A DNA stretch of 64,000 bases from Geothrix sp. PMB-07 (GTDB taxonomy: Bacteria; Acidobacteriota; Holophagae; Holophagales; Holophagaceae). The position numbers were made by a program, and so were the translations under genes. The notes beneath the pieces are model-generated. The model searched no databases, was not told the DNA's origin, and worked only from the letters and a program-made list of their open reading frames with translations. Location: contig NZ_CP132333.1 in assembly GCF_030758935.1 (NCBI RefSeq), positions 2,976,992 to 3,040,991 of the forward strand, in the 5' to 3' direction. Shown in pieces: positions 33,018 to 42,608 of this stretch (position 1 is the first letter of the stretch; each line of letters opens with the position of its first letter).

Positions 33018-33821
33018 TCAGCGCTGGTCTGCGACGGGGCCAGCCACCATGCGGCGCCGCACGCCGCCGTTGGCTTCGGCGAAGTAGCGCCGCACGCCCA
33101 GGGTGATGGCATCGGCCACCTTGGCCTGGAAGGCCGCATCCTTCAGCTTTTCCTCTTCCTTGGGATTGGAGATGAAGGCCACCTCCACCAGCACCGCGGG
33201 CATGGCGGCGCCCCGCAGGACCACGAAGGGGGCCTGCTTCACGCCCCGCTCCTTGATGCCCGCCAAGCGGTTGAGCTGGCCCTGGATGGCCACGGCCAGG
33301 CGCTCCGAATCCTGCAGGAAGGCCTTCTGGGCCAAGTCGTCCAGGATGCTCGCCACCACACTGTCGTCGCTTCCGGGCGGTGCGCCAGCCCCGGCGTTTT
33401 CGGCGGCCACCACATCCTCGTCATCGCCCTTGCCCAGGCTGAGGAAGTAGACCTCCGAACCCCGGGCGGCCTTGGCCTTCGCCGCGTTCATGTGCAGGCT
33501 GATGAAGAGGTCGGCCCCCTGGGCGTTGGCGGCCTTGGCCCGGTCCCAGAGGGGAATGAACGTGTCGTCCTCCCGGGTGAAGACCGGCTCGAAGCCCGCG
33601 GCCTTCAGCTTCTCGGCCACGGCCTTGCCGATGTCCAGGGCGGCGGCCTTCTCCTTCAGGCCCTTCGGGCCCTTGGCACCGCCGTCAAGGCCGCCGTGGC
33701 CGGGGTCCACCATGACCTTCAGGCGCGCGGGAACCGGCGACGGGGAACCGGCGGGTTTGGGAGTCTGGCCCCAAGACAGTAGGCTGAAGGTGGCAAGCAG
33801 GACGCTTGGGAGTCGGATCAT
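33018..33821 (-). CDS. Exported N-acetylmuramoyl-L-alanine amidase (Amidase_3)
   Basis: A 267-residue zinc amidase that cuts the bond between muramic acid and the stem peptide in peptidoglycan. A signal peptide (MIRLPSVLLATFSLLSWG) and short Pro-rich linker precede the catalytic domain. Zinc ligands are His42 (VDPGHGGLDGG), Glu57 (KEKAAALDIG) and His110 (DLFISLHMNAA), with catalytic Glu213 (VEVAFISNPKEE), the usual AmiC/CwlM set. Its start codon overlaps that of hisS on the other strand (shared bases 33820-33821), so no ribosome binding site or promoter fits between them. The minus-strand sequence before the ATG shows no Shine-Dalgarno motif. The stretch 32931-33017 before its 3' end contains a short fragment of another tandem-unit repeat (ACCGCGAATGACACGG). 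Confidence 0.9.
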   Translation of the reverse strand: MIRLPSVLLATFSLLSWGQTPKPAGSPSPVPARLKVMVDPGHGGLDGGAKGPKGLKEKAAALDIGKAVAEKLKAAGFEPVFTREDDTFIPLWDRAKAANAQGADLFISLHMNAAKAKAARGSEVYFLSLGKGDDEDVVAAENAGAGAPPGSDDSVVASILDDLAQKAFLQDSERLAVAIQGQLNRLAGIKERGVKQAPFVVLRGAAMPAVLVEVAFISNPKEEEKLKDAAFQAKVADAITLGVRRYFAEANGGVRRRMVAGPVADQR

Positions 33822-35079
33822 GGCCCAGTCAGTGAAAGGTATGCGGGATCTCTTCGGGGCGGAGCTGCGTTGGTTCCAGCATATCGAGGAAACGGCCCGC
33901 CGCGTATTCGGACGCCACGGCTATGGCGAAATCCGCACCCCCATCCTGGAAGAGCTGGACGTCTTCAAGCGCAGCGTGGGCGAGAGCTCCGACATCGTGA
34001 ACAAGGAGATGTATCAGTTCACGGACAAGGGTGGCCGCGAGGTGGTGATGCGGCCCGAGAACACCGCGGGTGTGGTGCGGGCCGCCATCCAGCACAAGCT
34101 GCTGCTCAACAACGATCCCGTGCTGTTCTACTACATCGGCCAGCAGTTCCGATACGAGCGCATGCAGACAGGCCGCTACCGCCAGTTCTGGCAGATCGGC
34201 GCCGAAAGCTTCGGTGTGGCCACCCCTGAGAGCGAGGCGGAATCACTGCTCATGCTCCACAGCTTCCTCACCGAACTGGGCCTCAAATCCCTCGTGTTCT
34301 CCATCAACAGCGTGGGCACGCCGGAATCCCGGCCCGCCTTCCACGCGGCCTTCCGCGTTTTCTTCGCCCAGCGCGCCGATCAGTTCTGCGAGGATTGCCA
34401 CCGCCGCATCGAGACGAACCCCTTGCGCGTGCTGGACTGCAAGAACGAGCGCTGCCAGGCCGCCCTGGAAGGGCACCCCGTTATCACCGACCACCTGGAC
34501 GAGGCCTCGGCCAAGCACCACGCCCGCCTCAAGCTGCTGCTCACGGAACTGGGCATTCCCTTCGAGGAGAACCCGCGCCTGGTGCGGGGCCTCGACTACT
34601 ACACCCGCACCGCCTTCGAGGTGCTCAGCTCCGATCTGGGCGCCCAGAGCGCCCTGCTGGGCGGCGGCCGCTACGATCTGCTGGTCAAGCACCTGGGCGG
34701 CCCCGACGTGCCCGCCTTTGGCTGGGCCATCGGCCTGGATCGCCTGGCCATGGTGCTCCAGCAGGTGCGCGGCCAGGCGCCCATCTCCACTCCCGCCTTG
34801 CTCATTCCCCTGGGTGAGCAGGCCACCCTCGAAGCCCTCAAGCTGGCGCGCACCCTCTGGGACGCAGGCGTGGCCCTGCAGCTGGAGACCCGCGGCGGCG
34901 CGCTGAAAAAGGCCATGGCCTCCGCCAACCGCCTGGGCCTCCAGACCGTGCTCATCCTGGGCGATGGCGAACTGGAGGGCGGCACCGTGACCGTGAAGCA
35001 CATGGCCACCGGCGAGCAGGAGAGCTGGCCCCTGGACGAGGTAGCCGCACGGCTCTCCACCCCGATCACCAGGGCCTGA
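33820..35079 (+). CDS. hisS: Histidyl-tRNA synthetase
   Basis: A 419-residue class II synthetase that charges tRNA-His. Motif 2 is RYERMQTGRYRQFWQIGAE, the histidine-specific loop is LVRGLDYYTRTAFEV, and motif 3 is FGWAIGLDRLAMVL. The C-terminal anticodon-binding domain runs from about 325. ATG 33820 is chosen because GGGAG lies 8 bases upstream and the family begins with a short segment before KGMRDLFG; the frame stays open far upstream only as a G+C-driven extension. The start codon overlaps that of the divergent amidase gene. Confidence 0.95.
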   Translation: MAQSVKGMRDLFGAELRWFQHIEETARRVFGRHGYGEIRTPILEELDVFKRSVGESSDIVNKEMYQFTDKGGREVVMRPENTAGVVRAAIQHKLLLNNDPVLFYYIGQQFRYERMQTGRYRQFWQIGAESFGVATPESEAESLLMLHSFLTELGLKSLVFSINSVGTPESRPAFHAAFRVFFAQRADQFCEDCHRRIETNPLRVLDCKNERCQAALEGHPVITDHLDEASAKHHARLKLLLTELGIPFEENPRLVRGLDYYTRTAFEVLSSDLGAQSALLGGGRYDLLVKHLGGPDVPAFGWAIGLDRLAMVLQQVRGQAPISTPALLIPLGEQATLEALKLARTLWDAGVALQLETRGGALKKAMASANRLGLQTVLILGDGELEGGTVTVKHMATGEQESWPLDEVAARLSTPITRA

Positions 35080-35380
35080 AGCTCCCGAGCAGTGGGCTTC
35101 TTGGCTGAAGGGGCCGAGGGCAAGAAAGGTCGGGGTTACGGGTGATCGTAGCAGTTCGCGAAGGTCTGGCTGCCCGTTGGAGGCGTCAAACCCCGATTGG
35201 CAGGGTGGTTGTCCGAGCCTGGGGGTTCCACCCCCATGCCAAACCCGACAAGTGTGATAACCTATTTTCTTCGTGATCGCAGGCGACCCCCGGTCTCCGC
35301 CTCTTCTCAGTCCGAACATCCCTTTTCGCCCTGACCGGGCCCCCGGAATCCTCCGCGGGCGGGCCCCTTCAGGAGCGACC
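35080..35380. other. Intergenic region and long leader before the DEAD-box helicase gene
   Basis: No gene is seen. A hairpin TGGGGGT/ACCCCCA lies at 35220-35236, followed by an AT-rich stretch (GTGTGATAACCTATTTTC, about 35251-35270) that is the likely promoter. It would give a leader of about 100 bases, as is common for cold-inducible RNA helicase genes. Confidence 0.5.
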
Positions 35381-36679
35381 ATGTCCTTCGATTCCCTCGG
35401 GCTGATGCCCGAGCTTCTGCGCGCCGTACGCGAGCAGGGCTACGAAACCCCCACCCCCATCCAGGCCCAGGCCATCCCCCTGGTGCTGGAGAAGCGCGAT
35501 CTGCTGGCCCGGGCCCAGACGGGCACCGGCAAGACCGCTGGTTTCACCCTGCCCCTGCTGCAGCTGCTGGCCCCGCACGCCAGCACCTCAGCTTCGCCTG
35601 CGCGCCACCCGATCCGCGCCCTCATCCTCACCCCCACCCGCGAGCTGGCCATGCAGGTGGAGGAGAGCGTCCGCACCTACGGGAAATACATCCCCCTGCG
35701 CTCGGCCACCATCTTCGGCGGCGTGAACATCAATCCCCAGACCAAGGCCCTGCGCGCCGGCGTCGAGATCCTCGTGGCCACGCCCGGCCGCCTGTTGGAT
35801 CATCACCAGCAGGGCAACCTGAACTTCAGCCAGCTCGAGATCCTCGTGCTGGACGAAGCTGACCGCATGCTGGACATGGGCTTCATCCGCGACATCCAGA
35901 AGATCATCGCCCTGCTGCCCAAGAGCCGGCAGACCCTGCTCTTCTCGGCCACCTTCACGGATGAGATCAAGCAGCTGGCCGCCCAGTTCCTGAAGACGCC
36001 CGCCTCGGTGCAGATCACGCCCCAGAACACGGCGGCCGAGCTGGTGCGCCAGGTCGTCCATCCCGTGGACCGCGAGCGCAAGCGCGCCCTGCTGGCCCAC
36101 ATCATCCACACCCGCAAGCTGGAGCAGGTGCTGGTGTTCACCCGCACCAAGCACGGCGCCAACCGGCTGTCCGAGCAGCTCGACAAGGATGGCATCAGCT
36201 CCATGGCCATCCACGGCAACAAGAGCCAGCCCCAGCGCATCAAGGCCCTCGATGATTTCAAGAAGGGCGCTGTCCGCGTGCTCGTGGCCACCGATATCGC
36301 TGCCCGGGGCCTGGACATCGACATGCTCCCCCACGTGGTGAACTACGAGCTGCCCCAGGTGCCCGAGGATTACATCCACCGCATCGGCCGCACTGGCCGC
36401 GCCGGCAGCGAGGGCGAAGCCCTCTCCCTGGTCTGCGTGGACGAGCACAAGCTACTCAAGGACATCGAGAAGCTGCTCCGCAAGGAACTGCCCAAGGACG
36501 TGGTGACTGGCTATGCACCCGATCCCAGCATCCCCGCCGAGCCCATCCAGACCGGGCGGCAGGGCGGCGGTGGCGGTCGTGGCCGGGGGTCTGCCCGTCC
36601 GGCGCGGCCTTCCACGGGCTCCGCTCCCCGCGGCGAACGGGGCCGGCACCCGGCCCGCCCCAGTTCCCGGGGCAAGTGA
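35381..36679 (+). CDS. DEAD-box ATP-dependent RNA helicase (RhlE-like)
   Basis: A 432-residue helicase. The Q motif and motif I are in [13 protein letters not shown] and [13 protein letters not shown], motif Ia [11 protein letters not shown], motif [16 protein letters not shown], motif III LFSATF, motif [14 protein letters not shown], motif [13 protein letters not shown] and motif [15 protein letters not shown]. The C-terminal ~60 residues are Gly/Arg/Pro-rich and basic, a typical unstructured RNA-binding tail. AGGAG lies 5 bases upstream of ATG 35381. It probably unwinds structured RNA in ribosome assembly or degradation, especially in the cold. Confidence 0.94.
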   Translation: MSFDSLGLMPELLRAVREQGYETPTPIQAQAIPLVLEKRDLLARAQTGTGKTAGFTLPLLQLLAPHASTSASPARHPIRALILTPTRELAMQVEESVRTYGKYIPLRSATIFGGVNINPQTKALRAGVEILVATPGRLLDHHQQGNLNFSQLEILVLDEADRMLDMGFIRDIQKIIALLPKSRQTLLFSATFTDEIKQLAAQFLKTPASVQITPQNTAAELVRQVVHPVDRERKRALLAHIIHTRKLEQVLVFTRTKHGANRLSEQLDKDGISSMAIHGNKSQPQRIKALDDFKKGAVRVLVATDIAARGLDIDMLPHVVNYELPQVPEDYIHRIGRTGRAGSEGEALSLVCVDEHKLLKDIEKLLRKELPKDVVTGYAPDPSIPAEPIQTGRQGGGGGRGRGSARPARPSTGSAPRGERGRHPARPSSRGK

Positions 36680-36695
36680 GCGCGCCTTATACCCC

Positions 36696-36741
36696 TTGAC
36701 ACGAGGCTCGTTGGGCTCCAGGATTCTTGCTTATGCAAGAA
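36696..36741 (+). promoter_or_regulatory. MarR gene promoter with overlapping 18-bp dyad
   Basis: TTGACA at 36696-36701 is 17 bases from a weak -10 (CAGGAT, 36719-36724). Directly adjacent, TTCTTGC and GCAAGAA form an inverted repeat with a four-base spacer at 36724-36741, which covers the transcription start and the ATG at 36733. The size and symmetry fit a MarR dimer site. Confidence 0.65.
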
Positions 36742-37224
36742 CCCATGCCCGACTCCCTCACCCAAGCTGGCCTCGGCACCCTGGCCTCCGCCGTCCGGCG
36801 GCGGCTGAAGCACGTGGTTGGCGCTCGATTGGCCCCCTACGACCTCACCATCCAGCAGTTCTGGGTCATGCTCGTGCTGCTGGAGCAGGGGGCCTCCTCC
36901 CTGCATCCCCTGGCCCAGCAGGTCTGGATGGACGACCCCACCGCCAGCCGGGTGGTCAAGGCCATGGTGGAGCGTGGCCTGCTGCGCACCGAAGCCGACC
37001 CCAAACACGGCCGGCGCATCCTCATCAGCCTGACCCCCAGCGCCCTGCCCCTGGCCCAGGAACTCAAGGCCCTGGCCACAGGCATCAAGACGGGCCTGGT
37101 CGCAGGGCTTGATGCGGATCAGCAGGCCCTCATGCGGGCCGGCATGATGGCCATGATCACCAACCTGGATGGCATGTTGGCGGGCCTGCCCGCTGCGATT
37201 CAAGATGAGGCTGCCGCCTCCTGA
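36733..37224 (+). CDS. MarR-family transcriptional regulator
   Basis: A 163-residue winged-helix regulator. The pattern is LTIQQFWVMLVLLEQG, LHPLAQQVWMDDPTASRVVKAMVERGLL and the wing EADPKHGRRILISLTP, flanked by helical dimerisation segments. A dyad with 7-bp arms lies over the start region and is the probable autoregulatory site. ATG 36733 is used; ATG 36745 is also possible. No Shine-Dalgarno sequence is present, and the promoter position implies a transcript with almost no leader. It precedes a metallo-beta-lactamase-fold gene and an MdtABC-like pump on the same strand, a common layout for drug-responsive efflux control. Confidence 0.88.
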   Translation: MQEPMPDSLTQAGLGTLASAVRRRLKHVVGARLAPYDLTIQQFWVMLVLLEQGASSLHPLAQQVWMDDPTASRVVKAMVERGLLRTEADPKHGRRILISLTPSALPLAQELKALATGIKTGLVAGLDADQQALMRAGMMAMITNLDGMLAGLPAAIQDEAAAS

Positions 37225-37261
37225 CCGCCCCGGCGTTCCCGTTCCCGATCAAGGAGGTGCC

Positions 37262-38191
37262 ATGCGAATCCTGACTGCCCTCGGCTTCGCCGCAGCCCTG
37301 GCCTCGGCCCTGCCCCTGGCGGCCCACGCCAAGCACCAGGCGAAGGAATCAACCGCGCCCAAGATCCACAAAATCGAAAAGGTGGCGGAGAACGTCTACT
37401 GCATCTTCGGCCAGGGCGGAAACGTCGGCCTCATTGTCACTGCCAATCACGCCATCCTCATCGATGACCAGTTCGAGCGGCTGGTGCCAGGCCTCGTGGA
37501 AGCCGTCCGCTCAGTCACCCCCAAGCCCATCAAATACCTCATCAACACCCATGGCCATGGCGATCACGTGGGCGGCAACGTGGTGCTGGAGAAGCAGGTC
37601 ATGGCCATCGTGGCCCACGCCAACGTGCGGAAGGCCATGATCAAGGAGCAGGCCAAGCTCGAACCCGCCAAAAGGGGCGGCCTGCCGGAGCTGGCCCTGG
37701 GCTCCGAGGATGCCAAGGAGCGGGCCCGCCTGGACATCCACCTGGATGGCACCGACCTTCACCTGCTGCACCTGGGGCCCGGCCACACCGATGGCGACAT
37801 CATCGTGGGCCTGCCGGCCGTGCCCGTGCTGCACATGGGCGATCTCTTCTTCCTGGGCATGTTGCCCTACATCGACGTGGAAGGCGGCGGCAGCTTCGAC
37901 GGCCTGGCCTCCCAAATCGCCGCCGTGGCCTCCTGGGTTCCCGATAACACGCGCATCATCCCCGGCCACGGGCCTGTCTGCGGCAAGCCCGAGCTGCTCC
38001 GCTACCGCGACCTGCTGCTGGCCATCCAGGCCCACGTGAAGGCGAACCCCGCAAAGGATGGCCCAGCCCTGGCCGCCTCCTTCGACACGGCGACCTGGCC
38101 GGAATGGAAGCCGCGGCCGGAATTCGTCACCTGGGAAACCCTCTTCTCAGTGGCTTCGGGCAAAGGCCCTGGCCGAGTCAGCCGCCCCTGA
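37262..38191 (+). CDS. Exported metallo-beta-lactamase-fold hydrolase
   Basis: A 309-residue protein with a signal peptide (ILTALGFAAALASALPLAAHA). The zinc motif His97-x-His99-x-Asp101-His102 (NTHGHGDHVGG) is intact, and further ligands appear in LGPGHTDGD and IPGHGPV. It belongs to the broad MBL superfamily, in the group near class B lactamases and periplasmic SoxH/quinoprotein-associated members. Hydrolysis of a beta-lactam cannot be concluded from sequence. AAGGAGG lies just upstream of ATG 37262. It follows the marR gene by 37 bases, so the regulator probably controls it. Confidence 0.85.
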   Translation: MRILTALGFAAALASALPLAAHAKHQAKESTAPKIHKIEKVAENVYCIFGQGGNVGLIVTANHAILIDDQFERLVPGLVEAVRSVTPKPIKYLINTHGHGDHVGGNVVLEKQVMAIVAHANVRKAMIKEQAKLEPAKRGGLPELALGSEDAKERARLDIHLDGTDLHLLHLGPGHTDGDIIVGLPAVPVLHMGDLFFLGMLPYIDVEGGGSFDGLASQIAAVASWVPDNTRIIPGHGPVCGKPELLRYRDLLLAIQAHVKANPAKDGPALAASFDTATWPEWKPRPEFVTWETLFSVASGKGPGRVSRP

Positions 38192-38252
38192 ACCATCACC
38201 CACCCCATCGCCCACCCCCTCGCCCGCCATCGATCAACTGCCTGGATTCTGC

Positions 38253-39440
38253 ATGGACGCCCTCGACAACACCTTCACTGAACCGAACAAAGGCGCCAGC
38301 CCCGCCTTCCTGCGGGGCTGGCGCCTTTGGGCCATCGGCGGAGCCGCCCTCCTGCTGGTGTGGTTCCTCTTCTTCCGGGGCGGAAAGAAGGATGCGGGTG
38401 TGAACCCCGCCGGGCGCCCCGTGCCCGTGGCCGTGGCCCAGGCCCGGAAGGGCGACATGGCCGTGCACCTGACTGGCCTGGGCACTGTCACGGCCCTGAA
38501 CAATGTCACGGTGCGCAGCCGCGTCGATGGCCAGCTGGTGCACATCGCCTTCACCGAGGGCCAGATGGTCCGAGAAGGCGACCTCCTCGCCGAGATCGAT
38601 CCGCGTCCCTTCCGGGTTCAACTCATGCAGGCCGAAGGCCAGTTCGCCAAGGACCAGGCCGCCGCCCAAAACGCCCAGGCAGACCTGCGGCGCCTCGAGG
38701 GCCTGGTGAAACAGGGCATCATCTCCCGGCAGCAGCTGGACACCCAGACCAGCACCGTCGCCCAGTTCGAAGCCGCCCTCAAATCCGATCAGGCCCAGGT
38801 GGAAAGCGCCAAGTTGAACCTCGCCTACAGCCGCATCACCGCGCCCATTTCCGGCCGCGTGGGCCTGCGGCTGGTGGACATGGGCAACATGGTGCGCGCC
38901 ACGGATGCCAACGGTCTGGCCACCATCGCTCCCGTCCAGCCCATCAACGTCGTCTTCGCCATTCCCGCGGACAACATCCAAAAAGTGCTCAGCCAAAGCG
39001 CCAAGGGCACCAAGCTGCCGGTGGAGGCCTGGGACCGCGACCTCAAGGCCCGCCTCGCTCTGGGCTCCCTGGCCGCCATCGACAACCAGGTGGACACCAC
39101 CACCGGCACCGTGCGCCTCAAGGCCCTCTTCGCCAATGAGGACCGAGTGCTCTTCCCCAACCAGTTCGTGAACGCCCAGCTGCTGGTGGACACCCTGAAA
39201 GGCGTGGTGATCATCCCCACCGCGGCCATCCAGCGCGGCCCCCAGGGCGCCTTCGTCTACGCGGTGAAGCCCGATGCCACCGTGGAACTCCGCATCATCG
39301 AATCGCAGGGCACCGATGGCGACAACACCGCCGTCACCAAGGGCCTGAGCGGCGGCGAGACCATTGTCATCGATGGCCTCGAGAAATTGCGGCCAGGCAG
39401 CAAGGTGGCTCTCCCGAAGGCAACCGGCGGAAAGGGTTGA
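38253..39440 (+). CDS. mdtA: RND efflux periplasmic adaptor (MdtA-like)
   Basis: A 395-residue membrane-fusion protein. One N-terminal membrane helix (RLWAIGGAALLLVWFLFF) anchors it. The rest shows the lipoyl half-motifs (VRSRVDGQLVHIAFTEGQMV and RITAPISGRVGLRLVDMGN), a helical hairpin (about 115-180) and beta-barrel and membrane-proximal domains. It would bridge the RND pumps encoded next to an outer-membrane channel. The start is ATG 38253, with no clear ribosome binding site; a longer frame begins at 38058 inside the previous gene. A short tandem ATCGCCCACCCC-like tract precedes it. Confidence 0.92.
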   Translation: MDALDNTFTEPNKGASPAFLRGWRLWAIGGAALLLVWFLFFRGGKKDAGVNPAGRPVPVAVAQARKGDMAVHLTGLGTVTALNNVTVRSRVDGQLVHIAFTEGQMVREGDLLAEIDPRPFRVQLMQAEGQFAKDQAAAQNAQADLRRLEGLVKQGIISRQQLDTQTSTVAQFEAALKSDQAQVESAKLNLAYSRITAPISGRVGLRLVDMGNMVRATDANGLATIAPVQPINVVFAIPADNIQKVLSQSAKGTKLPVEAWDRDLKARLALGSLAAIDNQVDTTTGTVRLKALFANEDRVLFPNQFVNAQLLVDTLKGVVIIPTAAIQRGPQGAFVYAVKPDATVELRIIESQGTDGDNTAVTKGLSGGETIVIDGLEKLRPGSKVALPKATGGKG

Positions 39441-39518
39441 GCCGGTGAGCGCGCAGCAGGAGCGGAGCGCCACTTTGACGCAGGCGAAGCCCGCAGGGCA
39501 GCGCACAGGAGGTGCGCT

Positions 39519-42500
39519 GTGAACCCCTCCAAACCCTTCATCCTCCGCCCCATCGCCACCTCGCTGCTGATGGTGGGGCTGCTGCTGGTGGGCCTCCTGG
39601 CCTTCCGCCAGCTGCCGGTCTCGGCCCTGCCCCAAGTGGACTACCCCACCATCCAGGTGGTCACCTTCTACCCAGGCGCCAGCCCCGATGTCATGGCCTC
39701 GGCCATCACCGCGCCGCTGGAGCGCCAGTTCGGCCAGCTGCCGGGCCTCAACCGCATGTCTTCCACCAGCTCGGGCGGCAGTTCCGTCATCACCCTGCAG
39801 TTCGTGCTGGATCTGAACATCGACGTGGCCGAACAGCAGGTGCAGGCCGCCGTGAACGCCGCGGGCACCTACCTGCCCGCGAACCTGCCCAATCCGCCCA
39901 TCTACAGCAAGATCAACCCGGCCGACGCGCCCATCCTCACCCTGGCGCTCACGTCGAAAACCCTGCCGCTGTCCAAGGTGGAGGATTTCGCCGACACGCG
40001 CCTGGCCCAGAAGATTTCCCAGCTGCCCGGCGTGGGCCTCGTCAGCATCAGCGGCGGCCAGAAGCCCGCCGTGCGCATTCAGGCGAATCCCACGGCCCTG
40101 GCCGCCAACGGCCTCACCCTGGGCGACGTGCGCACCGCCGTGGCCGCCAGCAACGTGAACCAGGCCAAGGGCAGCTTCGATGGCCTGCGCCAGGCCTATG
40201 CCATCGGCGCCAATGACCAGCTGCTGAGCAGCGAGGACTACCGCCCCCTGGTGGTGGCCTACAAGAATGGCGCCCCAGTCACGCTGTCCGATGTGGCCCT
40301 GGTCAGCGACGACGTGGAGAATGCCCGCCTCGCCGCCTGGAAGAACACCACCCCCGCCGTCATCCTCAACATCCAGCGCCAGCCCGGCGCCAACATCATC
40401 GCCGTGGTGGACCGGGTGAAGGACCTCATGCCCCAGCTGCGGGCCTCCCTGCCCGCCGCCGTCGAGCTGAACATCCTCACCGATCGCACCGTCACCATCC
40501 GCGCCTCGGTGGAAGACGTGGAGTTCGAGCTGATGCTCACCATCGCCCTGGTGGTCATGGTGATCTTCCTCTTCCTCCGCACCTTCGCCGCCACCGTGAT
40601 TCCCAGCGTGGCCGTGCCGCTCTCGCTCATCGGCACCTTCGGGGTGATGTACCTGCTGGGCTACAGCCTGAACAACCTCACGCTCATGGCGCTCACCATC
40701 TCCACGGGCTTTGTGGTGGATGATGCCATCGTGATGATCGAGAACATCATGCGCTACATCGAGGAGGGCGACTCTCCCCTCCAGGCGGCGCTCAAGGGTT
40801 CCGAGCAGATCGGCTTCACCATTCTCTCTCTGACCGTCTCCCTCATTGCCGTGCTCATCCCGCTGCTCTTCATGGGCGACATCGTGGGCCGCCTGTTCCG
40901 TGAATTCGCCGTCACCCTCAGCGTCACCATCCTGGTGTCCGCCGTGGTGTCGCTCACGCTCACGCCCATGATGTGCGCCAAGCTGCTGAAGCACACGCCG
41001 CCAGAGGAACAGGGCCGTTTCTACCAGTCCTCGGAGCGAATCTTCCAGCGCATCATCGACTTCTACGGGCGCACCTTGGCCTGGGTGCTGAAGCACCAAA
41101 CCGGCACCCTGGTGGTGGCCGTGGCCACCCTGGCCTCGACCATCCTGCTCTACATCGCCGTGCCCAAGGGCTTCTTCCCCGTGCAGGATACGGGCGTGAT
41201 CCTGGGCATCTCCGAAGGCCCCCAGACCGTCTCGTTTACCGCCATGGCCGAACGGCAGCAGGCCCTGTCCACGGAAATCCTCAAAGACCCCGCGGTGGAA
41301 AGCTTGTCCTCGTTCATCGGCATCGATGGCACCAACACGACCCTCAACAGCGGCCGCATCCAGATCAACCTCAAGCCTCTGGAAGAGCGCAAGCTCAGCG
41401 CCAGTGAGGTCATCCACCGCCTCCAGCCCCAGCTGGCCAAGGTGGAGGGCATCCGCCTCTACCTGCAGCCCGTGCAGGATCTCACCGTGGAAGACCGCGT
41501 CAGCCGAACCCAGTATCAATACACGCTGGAAGACGCCGACGCCAAGGAGCTGAGCGAGTGGGTGCCCCGCTTCGTGGACCGGCTGTCGGCCATTCCCGAG
41601 CTGCGGGATGTCGCCAGCGATGCCCAGAACGCGGGCCTCCAGGTGCGCCTCACCCTCGACCGCACCACCGCCTCGCGCTTGGGCATCACGCCCCAGATGC
41701 TCGACGACGCCCTGTATGACGCCTTCGGCCAGCGCCAGATTTCGACCATGTTCACCCAGCTGAACCAGTACCGTGTGGTGCTGGAGGCCCGTCCCGGCCA
41801 GTATCAGCGGCCCGAGGATCTGCAGAGCATCTACGTGCGGTCCGGGTCCGGCGGGTCCGTGCCCCTCAGCGCCTTCACCCGCATGGAGACCATCCCGGCG
41901 CCCCTGGCCGTGAACCACCAGGGCCAGTTCCCCACGGCCACGCTGTCCTTCAACCTGGCGCCCGGTGCTTCCCTGGGCGATGCGGTAAAGGCCATCCAGA
42001 AAGCCCGCCAGGAACTGGATGCTCCCGCCAGCCTGAAGACGGGTTTCCAGGGCACCGCCCAGGCCTTCGGCGCGTCGCTGACCAACACGCCCCTGCTCAT
42101 CCTTGCCGCGGTGCTGACGGTCTACATCCTGCTGGGCGTGCTCTACGAGAGCTACATCCACCCGGTCACGATCCTCTCGACCCTGCCTTCCGCGGGCGTC
42201 GGCGCCCTGCTCTCGCTCATGCTCTGCCGCACGGATTTCAGCGTCATCGCCCTCATCGGCATCATCCTGCTCATCGGCATCGTCGAAAAGAACGCCATCA
42301 TGATGATCGACTTCGCCCTGGAGGCCGAGCGCAAGGATGGTCTGCCCCCCCAGGAGGCCATCTACCAGGCTTCGCTGCTGCGCTTCCGGCCCATCATCAT
42401 GACCACCATGGCGGCCCTGCTGGGCGGCGTGCCTCTCGCCCTGGGATCGGGCGTGGGAGCTGAATTGCGCCGCCCCCTGGGCATCGTCATCGTCGGCGGC

Positions 42501-42608
42501 CTCATCTTCAGCCAGGTGCTGACCCTCTATACCACACCGGTCATCTACCTCGCCTTCGACCGCCTCGCACGCCGCTTCCGCGGCCTGCGCAAAGCCCCGA
42601 CGAAATGA
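39519..42608 (+). CDS. mdtB: RND multidrug efflux transporter, MdtB-like
   Basis: A 1,029-residue inner-membrane proton-driven pump of the HAE-1 family with the two-fold RND layout: TM1, large periplasmic loop, TM2-6, a second loop and TM7-12. Family motifs include [19 protein letters not shown] with the proton-relay Asp pair in TM4 and the matching [15 protein letters not shown] region in TM10. It starts at GTG 39519 with AGGAGG at 39507-39512 and overlaps the next pump gene by four bases (ATGA). In MdtABC, MdtB and MdtC assemble as a mixed trimer. Confidence 0.93.
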   Translation: MNPSKPFILRPIATSLLMVGLLLVGLLAFRQLPVSALPQVDYPTIQVVTFYPGASPDVMASAITAPLERQFGQLPGLNRMSSTSSGGSSVITLQFVLDLNIDVAEQQVQAAVNAAGTYLPANLPNPPIYSKINPADAPILTLALTSKTLPLSKVEDFADTRLAQKISQLPGVGLVSISGGQKPAVRIQANPTALAANGLTLGDVRTAVAASNVNQAKGSFDGLRQAYAIGANDQLLSSEDYRPLVVAYKNGAPVTLSDVALVSDDVENARLAAWKNTTPAVILNIQRQPGANIIAVVDRVKDLMPQLRASLPAAVELNILTDRTVTIRASVEDVEFELMLTIALVVMVIFLFLRTFAATVIPSVAVPLSLIGTFGVMYLLGYSLNNLTLMALTISTGFVVDDAIVMIENIMRYIEEGDSPLQAALKGSEQIGFTILSLTVSLIAVLIPLLFMGDIVGRLFREFAVTLSVTILVSAVVSLTLTPMMCAKLLKHTPPEEQGRFYQSSERIFQRIIDFYGRTLAWVLKHQTGTLVVAVATLASTILLYIAVPKGFFPVQDTGVILGISEGPQTVSFTAMAERQQALSTEILKDPAVESLSSFIGIDGTNTTLNSGRIQINLKPLEERKLSASEVIHRLQPQLAKVEGIRLYLQPVQDLTVEDRVSRTQYQYTLEDADAKELSEWVPRFVDRLSAIPELRDVASDAQNAGLQVRLTLDRTTASRLGITPQMLDDALYDAFGQRQISTMFTQLNQYRVVLEARPGQYQRPEDLQSIYVRSGSGGSVPLSAFTRMETIPAPLAVNHQGQFPTATLSFNLAPGASLGDAVKAIQKARQELDAPASLKTGFQGTAQAFGASLTNTPLLILAAVLTVYILLGVLYESYIHPVTILSTLPSAGVGALLSLMLCRTDFSVIALIGIILLIGIVEKNAIMMIDFALEAERKDGLPPQEAIYQASLLRFRPIIMTTMAALLGGVPLALGSGVGAELRRPLGIVIVGGLIFSQVLTLYTTPVIYLAFDRLARRFRGLRKAPTK

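Noticed and set aside
37262-38191. A true class B beta-lactamase
   Set aside because: The zinc motif is shared by the whole superfamily; nothing in the sequence singles out beta-lactams.
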